Shown here piece by piece: positions 22,425-29,501 of a stretch of DNA of 40,712 nt. Positions within the stretch are counted from its first letter, which is position 1. Each line of letters begins with the position of its first letter. The stretch is from the IMG/VR virus record IMGVR_UViG_3300043395_000254, positions 1 through 40,712 of that record, one strand, 5' to 3'. Made by a program: the position numbers and the translations under genes. A model generated the notes under the pieces. The model saw only the letters and a list, made by a program, of their open reading frames with translations, was not told the DNA's origin and did not search any database. This DNA comes from a virus.

Positions 22425-22595
22425 ATGGCACTTGGTTACGATCCTAAAACTTCTAAAGCTATCCCAAACTATGTCGTAAAGGCAGCTGGTGATCGCTTCT
22501 TTATTCCTGCTTACCCTGAACCCCACGCTAAAGCTGGTGACCTTGCACAATGCAAGAAGCTTAGCCCTCTTGGTGTTGAACAGGTAGCAACCTGA
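22425..22595 (+). CDS. Hypothetical protein after psbA, 56 aa
   Basis: ATG 22425 starts two bases after the psbA stop (an in-frame TTG at 22413 is less likely). Product begins MALGYDPKTSKAIPNYVVKA and contains DRFFIPAYPEPHAKAGDLAQ; soluble, no membrane segment. Not recognised. Its stop codon is part of the stem of the following RNA structure, so translation of its end would open that fold. Confidence 0.62.
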   Translation: MALGYDPKTSKAIPNYVVKAAGDRFFIPAYPEPHAKAGDLAQCKKLSPLGVEQVAT

Positions 22596-22672
22596 TCCGT
22601 TAAGCGGACTGGGAGGTGCAAGTCCTCCCTCAGGTATTGGTTAAGGCCGAGTACGCTCGACACCCTTAGCCA
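22590..22672 (+). ncRNA. Folded intergenic RNA: three-way junction plus long hairpin
   Basis: ACCTGA (22590-22595) pairs with TCAGGT (22630-22635) to close a junction with two arms: TCCG/CGGA (22596-22599, 22605-22608) and GGGAGG/CCTCCC (22611-22616, 22624-22629). The second arm's seven-base loop TGCAAGT resembles a tRNA T-loop; it runs straight into the closing stem, as the T-arm does into the acceptor. A second hairpin pairs 22638-22646 with 22664-22672 and holds an inner CGAG/CTCG. No anticodon or D arm, so not a tRNA. It lies in the leader of the capsid gene; a role in processing, stability or translation is inferred. Confidence 0.55.
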
Positions 22673-22720
22673 TTGACAGTCTGGAGAGACAGACAACGAA
22701 TAATATAGCGCAAAAAATTT

Positions 22721-22734
22721 TCTCAGATCTGAGA
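22721..22734. repeat. Perfect 14-bp palindrome upstream of the capsid gene
   Basis: TCTCAGATCTGAGA is fully self-complementary and lies 32 bases before the capsid ATG, just after an A-run and T-run. It could be an operator or a short RNA hairpin. The AT-rich AATAATATAG immediately upstream (22699-22708) is a possible late-promoter core. Confidence 0.5.
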
Positions 22735-22766
22735 GCAAGTCCTTTAACTTCTCTCTTTAACTAACA

Positions 22767-23813
22767 ATGGCTCTCGCTCTTGGTTCGGCTCAAACTCCGC
22801 CGAACGCTAAGTACACCGCTGTCGGTAATATCAACAAGACTCCTGGTCTTGGTCTTACCCAAGGTGGTTCTCAATATGATTCTAAGTACGCCACGTACCT
22901 CAAGGTTTTTTCTGGGGAACTCTTTAAGGCGTATGAGTCTGCCTGTATCGCTAAAGGTACTGTGCAGAACCGCACCCTTCGCAATGCGAAGAGCGCACAG
23001 TTCATCTTCACGGGTCGTATGACTGCGGACTACCATGTCCCGGGCACCCCTATCCTTGGCTCTGGGGATCCCCCTGTGGCTGAGAAGACCATCATCATGG
23101 ATGACCTGCTGATCTCCAGCGCATTCGTGTATGACCTTGACGAAACGCTTGCCCACTACGACCTCCGTGGTGAGATTGCTAAGAAGATCGGCTATGCCCT
23201 CGCTGAGGCATATGATAAAAAGATCTTCCGCACTATTGCTAAGGCTGCTCGTGAAGCCCATCCGATCACTGCTGCTCCTGGTCCCGAGCCTGGTGGTTCT
23301 ATCATCAAGCTTGGTGCTGGTAATGAGTACAGTGCTCAACACCTTGTTGATGCCTTCTTTGAGGCTGCTGCTATTCTCGATGAGAAGAACCTGCCCAAGC
23401 AAGGTCGCTTTGCTGTGCTGACCCCGCGTCAGTACTACGCCCTGATCTCTCAGGTTGATACCAACATCCTGAACCGTGACTTCGGTGCCCAAGGTGGCTC
23501 CCTGAATAGTGGTGAAGGTCTCTATGAGATTGCTGGTATCAGCATCCGTCGCTCCAACAACCTGCCCTTTAAGGCTGGTACTGTGGCTCGTGTGGATGGT
23601 GAGAACAACGATTACGGTGGTGACTTCTCTAACCACTGCGGCCTCATCTACTACAAAGATGCTGCTGCTGTTGTTGAAGCTATTGGTCCTCAAGTGCAGA
23701 CCACCTCTGGTGACGTTTCCGTCATGTATCAAGGAGACATCATCGTGGGACGCCTTGCCATGGGCTGTGGCACCCTGAACCCTGCTGCAGCTATCGAACT
23801 GCAGGCTGCCTGA
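22767..23813 (+). CDS. Major capsid protein, T7 gp10-like
   Basis: 348 residues, close to T7 gp10A. N-arm MALALGSAQTPPNAKYTAVG, then YLKVFSGELFKAYESACIAKGTV, LLISSAFVYDLDETLAHYDLRGEIAKKIGYALAEAYDK (spine helix) and RFAVLTPRQYYALISQ are the HK97-fold landmarks of podovirus capsids. Codons are more C-ending and GC-rich than neighbours, as expected for the most highly translated gene. It ends with tandem stops TGA TAA. No gp10B-type frameshift product is evident. Confidence 0.95.
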   Translation: MALALGSAQTPPNAKYTAVGNINKTPGLGLTQGGSQYDSKYATYLKVFSGELFKAYESACIAKGTVQNRTLRNAKSAQFIFTGRMTADYHVPGTPILGSGDPPVAEKTIIMDDLLISSAFVYDLDETLAHYDLRGEIAKKIGYALAEAYDKKIFRTIAKAAREAHPITAAPGPEPGGSIIKLGAGNEYSAQHLVDAFFEAAAILDEKNLPKQGRFAVLTPRQYYALISQVDTNILNRDFGAQGGSLNSGEGLYEIAGISIRRSNNLPFKAGTVARVDGENNDYGGDFSNHCGLIYYKDAAAVVEAIGPQVQTTSGDVSVMYQGDIIVGRLAMGCGTLNPAAAIELQAA

Positions 23814-23831
23814 TAAAAGGAGGTAACCTAA

Positions 23832-24017
23832 ATGACTATGTCTGGTGGTTCCGGTACTGGCACTGGTGGTGGATCTCCTGCTTCCACTACTGTCTTGCCC
23901 ACAGTTACTGGTCACACGGTAGTTGAGGTTACCTTCCCCCGTCGTAATACCGATGCGGGGTTGGCAGCCTATTCTATCAAGTCTGAAACATACGATCCTC
24001 GCTCCTCTAAGTACTAA
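23832..24017 (+). CDS. Small virion-region protein, 61 aa
   Basis: Preceded by AAAAGGAGGT (23815-23824), a near-perfect anti-16S match seven bases from the ATG and the strongest ribosome site in the window, so high output is expected. Product begins MTMSGGSGTGTGGG, Gly/Ser/Thr-rich, then a beta-type segment (GHTVVEVTFPRRNTDAGL). Placed after capsid and before the terminator, it is a good candidate for a head decoration or minor capsid protein; not recognised by family. Confidence 0.68.
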   Translation: MTMSGGSGTGTGGGSPASTTVLPTVTGHTVVEVTFPRRNTDAGLAAYSIKSETYDPRSSKY

Positions 24018-24019
24018 TC

Positions 24020-24220
24020 ATGGCTGCAAATAAAGCTACTGAATTGGGCACTGCAGCTGCTACTAACGGCGGCTGTGGTGATCCCACTGTTCGTGTGAGC
24101 GTTGCCCGTACCCGTCGTGCCTTTGGTGGCACTGCTGTTCCTGCTTCCACTGTGAAGTCGGAGAGCAAGGGTATGCGTACTGCTTACGCTGGACAAGAAT
24201 GTAACATTCCTGCTATCTAA
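24020..24220 (+). CDS. Small virion-region protein, 66 aa
   Basis: Starts two bases after the previous stop. Product begins MAANKATELGTAAATNGGCG, Ala/Thr-rich, then VRVSVARTRRAFGGTAVPAS; small, basic, with two cysteines. C-biased codons resemble the capsid gene, implying strong expression. It ends 14 bases before the terminator stem. Probably a structural partner of the preceding protein; function unknown. Confidence 0.66.
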   Translation: MAANKATELGTAAATNGGCGDPTVRVSVARTRRAFGGTAVPASTVKSESKGMRTAYAGQECNIPAI

Positions 24221-24234
24221 GATAGCTAACCACT

Positions 24235-24264
24235 GGGAGTCCTTAACTGGGCTCCCTTTTTTTT
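24235..24264 (+). terminator. Strong rho-independent terminator after the capsid block
   Basis: GGGAGTCC (24235-24242) pairs with GGGCTCCC (24249-24256, one G-U) around a six-base loop and is followed by eight Ts. This is the textbook form and sits where T7 has T-phi, after gene 10. It would make capsid-block transcripts more abundant than tail transcripts. Confidence 0.92.
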
Positions 24265-24267
24265 AAT

Positions 24268-24287
24268 TAACATATGTCATTATAGTG
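24268..24287 (+). promoter_or_regulatory. Weak T7-class promoter-like sequence before the tail genes
   Basis: Between the terminator and ATG 24290, TAACATATGT-CATTATAGTG matches the T7 promoter at 13 of 20 positions, including TATAG at the start site. The implied start at 24285 leaves only five leader bases, and the polymerase's specificity residues differ from T7, so I hold this weakly; read-through from upstream may suffice. Confidence 0.25.
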
Positions 24288-24289
24288 AT

Positions 24290-24895
24290 ATGATTCCCAC
24301 TACCTATGATAGCGATACCGAACTATCCGCAGTAAATACAATCCTGGGTGTGATCGGGCAATCGCCTATCACTACGCTTGACTTCGATAACCCTGAGATC
24401 AGCTTTGCCTATAACCTGTTGATGAATACCTCACAGGATGTACAAGCTGAGGGCTGGGTATTTAATAAAGAAGTTAACTATCCATTGACCCCAAACTCCA
24501 ACGATGAAGTACTTCTCCCTGAGAACATCCTACAAATGGACTTCTCAGATGATCCTGTCTACAGGACCCAAGATGTAATTCGTCGTGATGGTAAGCTCTA
24601 CGATAAGAAGAACCACACCTATAAGTTTAGTGGTATTCTTCACTGCGACATTACCTGGGAGTTTCCATTCACTGATCTCCCTCCCTGCTTCAAACGCTAC
24701 ATCGCTCTGAGAGCTGCTAGACAGGCTGCTGCACAGATGATTGGTAACCCTGAAGCCTATAAGTATGCAGCTGATGCTGAAGGTGTTGCTAGGGCTGCCT
24801 GCGTTGAGTATGAATGTAACCAAGGTGATTATAGTTACTTTGGTTTTGAAGGAGGGTACTCAGCATATCAACCGTTTAAGGCGCTTGCACGATGA
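24290..24895 (+). CDS. Tail tubular protein A, T7 gp11-like
   Basis: 201 residues (T7 gp11: 196). The N-terminus with DTELSAVNTILGVIGQSPITTL and the helices CFKRYIALRAARQAAAQMIG and AADAEGVARAACVEYECNQGDYS are the conserved gatekeeper-adapter pattern. It forms a ring between portal and nozzle. ATGA overlap with gp12-like, as usual. Confidence 0.94.
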   Translation: MIPTTYDSDTELSAVNTILGVIGQSPITTLDFDNPEISFAYNLLMNTSQDVQAEGWVFNKEVNYPLTPNSNDEVLLPENILQMDFSDDPVYRTQDVIRRDGKLYDKKNHTYKFSGILHCDITWEFPFTDLPPCFKRYIALRAARQAAAQMIGNPEAYKYAADAEGVARAACVEYECNQGDYSYFGFEGGYSAYQPFKALAR

Positions 24896-27800
24896 CAGCT
24901 ATCACGCAAAGTATCCCTAACTTCTCTCATGGGATCTCACAACAACCTGACTACCTGAAGAGACCTGGGCAAGTGCGTGACCTTGTTAACGGTCTCCCTG
25001 ATGTTACACAGGGTCTTCTGAAGCGTCCTGGTGGTAAGTATATTAGCACCTTGGATACAACTTCTGGAGGTAAGTGGTTCACCATTTACCGTGATGAAGA
25101 AGAGCAATACGTTGTTCAATATAAAGATGGTTTGTTTAGGGTGTGGTCTTTACTAGATGGTACTATCCGTCCTGTTAACTACACTACTGTCCCATCCACT
25201 GGTAATGATTCAGTGGCTGATGGAACACCTAATCCCGGTCTTCCTATTTGTGATAATGTAGAACTTGAACGTACCACTCAAGCGTATCGAGTAGCTAAAG
25301 AGAATGTTGATAGTATGCGTAGGGAGATCAATGAGCAGCAGAGCTATCTGAATAGATTGATCAATGAGATCAATAGTGTTCAACAGGATAAGCGGCTGTA
25401 TGATCTCAAAAAGACAGGAAAGGATACCTATGAAGTTATTGTAGCTCACATTATTCAGAAAATACCTGGCACCTCTGCTGCGACCCCTCGTGATTTTGGT
25501 AAGCCTGTAGCGCCTGTAGGGTACAAGGTAGTGGTAGGTGAAAGGCGACTTAAGAATGCAACCCTAAAGGTACCTAACACTACTGGACAAAACAACAACT
25601 GGCAGCACTTCATAGCTTATGGTGATGCTTACGAGTACAAATTTGAGAAGCTTGGAGTCTCAGAAGACCCAACAGTACCCGTACAGAATCACATCAATCA
25701 CCTTAAGACTCTACTTGTTGGTCTTGAAAAAGCACTAGCACAGGCTAGAGAGGCATATGAACAAGCAGCTGTACCTTGTGGTATCTCAAGTTATCCTGTT
25801 GCCCTAAGCAATAACAATGTACCTGTAGTCCCTGACTACCTTAAGGATACTGCTCCAGAAGATCTCCAGTTTCTAACCATTAACGATTACACGTTTATCT
25901 CCAATAGGAAACGTCAAGTCGTAATGGCTTCTGACCTGTCTAGGAACCGTCCACACGAAGCTTTTGTTTCCATCAATACGCTGGCTCCTAACACACAGTA
26001 TTCAATTGACGTGGCTTGGACTGATGACCCTACATCTAGCACTGTTAGTCGTGCTGCAAAGCTATCGGTTAGCCCGTCTAGCTGGAAGGATAACAAAGAT
26101 GCTACAACCAAGTACGTTGATGTACAAGAGTTTACTACAACCAACGCCAATGGTAGTGACCTACGCTTCACTCTAGAAACACGAGGTCAACAGGTACCAA
26201 AGAGCTATAAAGATGCAAGCAAAGGTTACTACTCTGAGTACACCACTACAGTGACTCTTGTCTATGGTGGACATGATTGGACAGTTGGTGAGAGTGTTAC
26301 GGTTACAATGGCTGGTAAAGAGTACACAGTTACTGTTTCTGAAGTCAACGTAGATAACATCTATTCTTCTGCATCTGGTGGTTCACCGATCGAAGCGATT
26401 ACACCATCTACTGGTGTGATCAGTATGTCTACTCTCCTCAATGATCTAAAGACAGATATTGAGACTAAAACATTTGGCATCACTGCTCAAGTCGTTGGGA
26501 ACGGTCTCTACATCCAACACTTAACCAAGCCATTTACCATCTCAACAAGAGCTACAGCTTACATGACGGCATTCTCTAATGAGATCCAGAATGTTAGTAA
26601 GCTTCCACTAGAGTGTGTCAATGGTTATGTTGTCAAAGTCGTTAACAGTGGTGAGAAAGAAGATGATTACTACCTTGAGTTTCAAGGTAAAGATGGGAAC
26701 AATGGAGTTGGTGTCTGGGTTGAAACGATCAAACCAAACATTGCTACTAACTTCTCCTACTCCTCTATGCCTCATCAGCTACGTCGTCTAAAGGATGGTA
26801 GCTTTGAGTTTGGACCTGTTGATTGGGAATCACGTCTAGTAGGTGATAACACTTCTAACCCTCTCCCTAGCTTCGTTGGTAAATCTATTAACAAGATGTT
26901 CTTCTTTAGGAACAGACTTGGATTCATTAGCGATGAGAATGTTATCCTCAGTCGAGCTGGTGACTACTTCAACTTCTGGTCTAAGACTGCTCTTACTGTA
27001 CAACCTTCTGACCCTGTAGACATCTCAGCTAGTAGTACATACCCTGCTATTCTCTATGATGCTGTTCCATTTATGAATGGAGTGGTGCTGTTCTCAGAGA
27101 ACCAGCAGTTCCTGCTTACTACTGATCAAGATGTATTTGGTCCTGAAACAGCTAAGCTAACACTAACCTCTACCTTTAGGTATAGCTCAGAACTACCAGC
27201 CTTTAATATGGGAACCACACTTGGTTTCATCAATAAAGGTGGTCGCTATGCTCGCTTCATGGAGGTTGCTAACATCAATCGTCAAACACCACCTGAACTA
27301 ATTGAGCAATCTAAGATTGTCTCTGAACTGATTGCTGGAACTGTTAACTGCTTAGCTGATAGCAAAGAGAGTGATCTAGTTCTGCTAGGCACATCACCAC
27401 GCTATGACTATGAAGACGGTAAACTTTTGGTAGAACCCTCAAAGCATGTCTTTGGTTACCGATACTTTAATGATGGTGAGAAGCGTGTTCAATCAGCATG
27501 GTTCAAGTGGGACTTAACTGGTGACCTTGAACATCATGCCATCCTTGGTGATGTGTACTACTCAATCACATCTCACTCTACACCAGATGGTCCTAAGCTA
27601 TTCCTCAATAGACATGACCTGAATCCTAAAGTTGACTCTGCTTACATCAGTGATAACTCAGGTCTTGAGTACCCTGTATCTCTTGATAACTACAAAACCG
27701 TTAGTCCTATTGGTATTACCTTCGACCTTAACACACGTAAGTCTCATTTTACACTACCGTGGCATCATTCTACACAGCATCGTCTAGTAGTCTTTTCTGT

Positions 27801-28293
27801 TGGTAATGGTACTAAACAAGGGTGGCTGAGCTATCCTACACCTGTAGAAGAGAAGGGTAAAACCATCTGCTACATGGATGGTGACTGGACTGACTCTATC
27901 CTTGTCGTAGGGTATGACTATGAGATGAAAGTAATCTTACCTAATCTCTATCTAGGTCAAGAGGATACCACAGCTAACCGAGTCACTCGTGATACCAGAT
28001 CGTCACTAAGGATCAATCGAGTTAAGTTTAGGTTTGGTGAGTCGGGTACCTTTGATACTACTGTTAAACGTAAGGGAAGAGAAGACTACACTGAGCTATG
28101 GGAAACAAGACTTAGTGATGCTTATGTTGCTGATACCCATTCTGTTTCCTCTGAGCGTGGTCTGACTATTCCTATCTACGAGAAGAACACCAACACTATC
28201 ATTGAACTAACAAGTAAGCACCCAACACCAGCTACATTGTTCTCAATGGACTGGGAGGGTAATTACACTCCAATGTTCTATAAGCGTGTCTAA
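24892..28293 (+). CDS. Tail tubular protein B (nozzle), T7 gp12-like, enlarged
   Basis: 1133 residues against 794 in T7. The opening TQSIPNFSHGISQQPDYLKRPGQ and the core (FRNRLGFISDENVILSRAGDYFNFW) are typical nozzle sequence. An expansion after about residue 120 includes a coiled-coil (about 125-170), a second helix (about 265-295) and a beta-rich region with a DVAWTDDPTSS segment. Six copies form the tail tip that releases DNA. The inserts could reach or modify the cyanobacterial surface. It overlaps the next gene by eight bases. Confidence 0.94.
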   Translation: MTAITQSIPNFSHGISQQPDYLKRPGQVRDLVNGLPDVTQGLLKRPGGKYISTLDTTSGGKWFTIYRDEEEQYVVQYKDGLFRVWSLLDGTIRPVNYTTVPSTGNDSVADGTPNPGLPICDNVELERTTQAYRVAKENVDSMRREINEQQSYLNRLINEINSVQQDKRLYDLKKTGKDTYEVIVAHIIQKIPGTSAATPRDFGKPVAPVGYKVVVGERRLKNATLKVPNTTGQNNNWQHFIAYGDAYEYKFEKLGVSEDPTVPVQNHINHLKTLLVGLEKALAQAREAYEQAAVPCGISSYPVALSNNNVPVVPDYLKDTAPEDLQFLTINDYTFISNRKRQVVMASDLSRNRPHEAFVSINTLAPNTQYSIDVAWTDDPTSSTVSRAAKLSVSPSSWKDNKDATTKYVDVQEFTTTNANGSDLRFTLETRGQQVPKSYKDASKGYYSEYTTTVTLVYGGHDWTVGESVTVTMAGKEYTVTVSEVNVDNIYSSASGGSPIEAITPSTGVISMSTLLNDLKTDIETKTFGITAQVVGNGLYIQHLTKPFTISTRATAYMTAFSNEIQNVSKLPLECVNGYVVKVVNSGEKEDDYYLEFQGKDGNNGVGVWVETIKPNIATNFSYSSMPHQLRRLKDGSFEFGPVDWESRLVGDNTSNPLPSFVGKSINKMFFFRNRLGFISDENVILSRAGDYFNFWSKTALTVQPSDPVDISASSTYPAILYDAVPFMNGVVLFSENQQFLLTTDQDVFGPETAKLTLTSTFRYSSELPAFNMGTTLGFINKGGRYARFMEVANINRQTPPELIEQSKIVSELIAGTVNCLADSKESDLVLLGTSPRYDYEDGKLLVEPSKHVFGYRYFNDGEKRVQSAWFKWDLTGDLEHHAILGDVYYSITSHSTPDGPKLFLNRHDLNPKVDSAYISDNSGLEYPVSLDNYKTVSPIGITFDLNTRKSHFTLPWHHSTQHRLVVFSVGNGTKQGWLSYPTPVEEKGKTICYMDGDWTDSILVVGYDYEMKVILPNLYLGQEDTTANRVTRDTRSSLRINRVKFRFGESGTFDTTVKRKGREDYTELWETRLSDAYVADTHSVSSERGLTIPIYEKNTNTIIELTSKHPTPATLFSMDWEGNYTPMFYKRV

Positions 28294-28741
28294 ATACATT
28301 CACCCATGTACGATTGAGGCTGCCATTGAGGTGGCCTCTAACTTACGCCAGGATGACCTGAGAGAGCTTGTGGAAGGTCATGGACTAGATCCTATGGTTG
28401 TCCTACCACAAGCCTCTTCCTGGACCTCTACGGTGTATTTCACAGTGCCTGACGGCAGGATTGCTGGACTGGCAGGAGTAGCAGATGGAAACGCTATATG
28501 GATGCTCTGTACTCCAGCTGTTGAAGACTTCCCACATACCTTTGCTAGAGAAGCAAAGCGGTTCATCAATTCAAGAGAAGAACCATTATTGTGGAACATC
28601 GTAGATAAACGAAATACAATCCACCTTAAGCTTCTCCAATTTCTTGGATTTAAGTTTCTCCGTGAACTTACTCACGGTCCTAATAATTTAACCTTTATCG
28701 AATTTTGCCGTGTGCGCTCCTGCAATCGGAGCAATAGCTAG
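28286..28741 (+). CDS. Internal virion protein A, T7 gp13-like, GTG start
   Basis: 151 residues from GTG 28286. The acetyltransferase-like fold seen in gp13 is suggested by GLAGVADGNAIWMLCTPAVEDF and by the C-terminal LWNIVDKRNTIHLKLLQFLGFKF, where a GNAT enzyme binds acetyl-CoA; activity is not expected. In T7 the protein aids virion assembly. It overlaps the nozzle stop by eight bases and the next gene by 32. Confidence 0.82.
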   Translation: MSKYIHPCTIEAAIEVASNLRQDDLRELVEGHGLDPMVVLPQASSWTSTVYFTVPDGRIAGLAGVADGNAIWMLCTPAVEDFPHTFAREAKRFINSREEPLLWNIVDKRNTIHLKLLQFLGFKFLRELTHGPNNLTFIEFCRVRSCNRSNS

Positions 28742-29501
28742 TGTAGCTTCTGGCGCTATGGGTGCTGTTGGATCTTTCCAACAAGGCCAAGCAGCCAATG
28801 CTAATGCTATTGCCAGCTACAAGCATCAACTACAGATGCGTGAACATGATTGGCGTATGCAGCTCAGTACTTGGGCTCATCGTCGATTGGAATATAAGAA
28901 TGAAATCCGTTCCAATAGTCAGGCTGCTGCTCGTAGTTATGCTTCAGAGCAAACACGACTTAATGAGCAGTTTATGCAAGCTGCTTTCCAGAAACAAGAT
29001 ATGCTTGCTGGACTCCTTAAAGAACAAGGTGCTCTTGGTGAGATGACTGGCAAGTCAGCAGCTCGTATCAATCAATCAATGCTTGCTCAATACGGAAGGA
29101 ATAACGCAACCATTGCACAGAATCTTACATCTGCTAGAGATGCAATGATTCAACGTAATGAGGACACTCGTCTTCAACTCCAAGGTGCTAACAATAAGGC
29201 TTATAGCCAGATTGCACTACGGCCTATTGCTGGCATTGCTCCGCCTAAACCTGTACTCAGTGATCCTAGTATTGGTCTTGCTGCAGGGCTACTTGGTTCA
29301 GTAGCTAGCGGTGTCAGTGCATTCAATGCTTTGAAGGCTCCTAGTGCTGGGAACTTCGGTAGTAACAATAACTGGGGTGGTTCTGGGGCTTCTAACTTCC
29401 AACCTAATACCACCATTCCTGGTATCAATTACGGCGGTGTCCCATCCTTCTCTATGCCTAGTGCAGCTGGATGGAGTAACTCATTCAACTACCAAGTCTA
29501 A
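28710..29501 (+). CDS. Internal virion protein B, T7 gp14-like, GTG start
   Basis: 263 residues from GTG 28710. The hydrophobic, Ala/Gly-rich N-terminus (APAIGAIASVASGAMGAVGSF) is followed by long Gln/Asn-rich helices and a Gly/Ser/Asn-rich tail. In T7 gp14 forms the outer-membrane pore at ejection, and the small-residue N-terminal helix suits this. Order gp13-gp14-gp15-gp16 is kept. Confidence 0.85.
   Translation: MCAPAIGAIASVASGAMGAVGSFQQGQAANANAIASYKHQLQMREHDWRMQLSTWAHRRLEYKNEIRSNSQAAARSYASEQTRLNEQFMQAAFQKQDMLAGLLKEQGALGEMTGKSAARINQSMLAQYGRNNATIAQNLTSARDAMIQRNEDTRLQLQGANNKAYSQIALRPIAGIAPPKPVLSDPSIGLAAGLLGSVASGVSAFNALKAPSAGNFGSNNNWGGSGASNFQPNTTIPGINYGGVPSFSMPSAAGWSNSFNYQV

Noticed and set aside
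22590-22635. A tRNA gene suggested by the T-arm-like hairpin and closing stem
   Set aside because: There is no D arm or anticodon arm, the closing stem has six pairs and there is no CCA or discriminator context. Kept as an unclassified folded RNA.
23040-23053. GGGCACCC resembling the Syn5 RNA polymerase promoter
   Set aside because: It lies within the capsid coding sequence (V-P-G-T-P), does not match the full promoter and has no counterpart before any operon.
22761-23915. A 384-residue open frame on the minus strand opposite the capsid gene
   Set aside because: It mirrors the codon bias of the strongly expressed capsid gene, has low-complexity Ser/Thr composition and no start context or family; all other genes are on the + strand.
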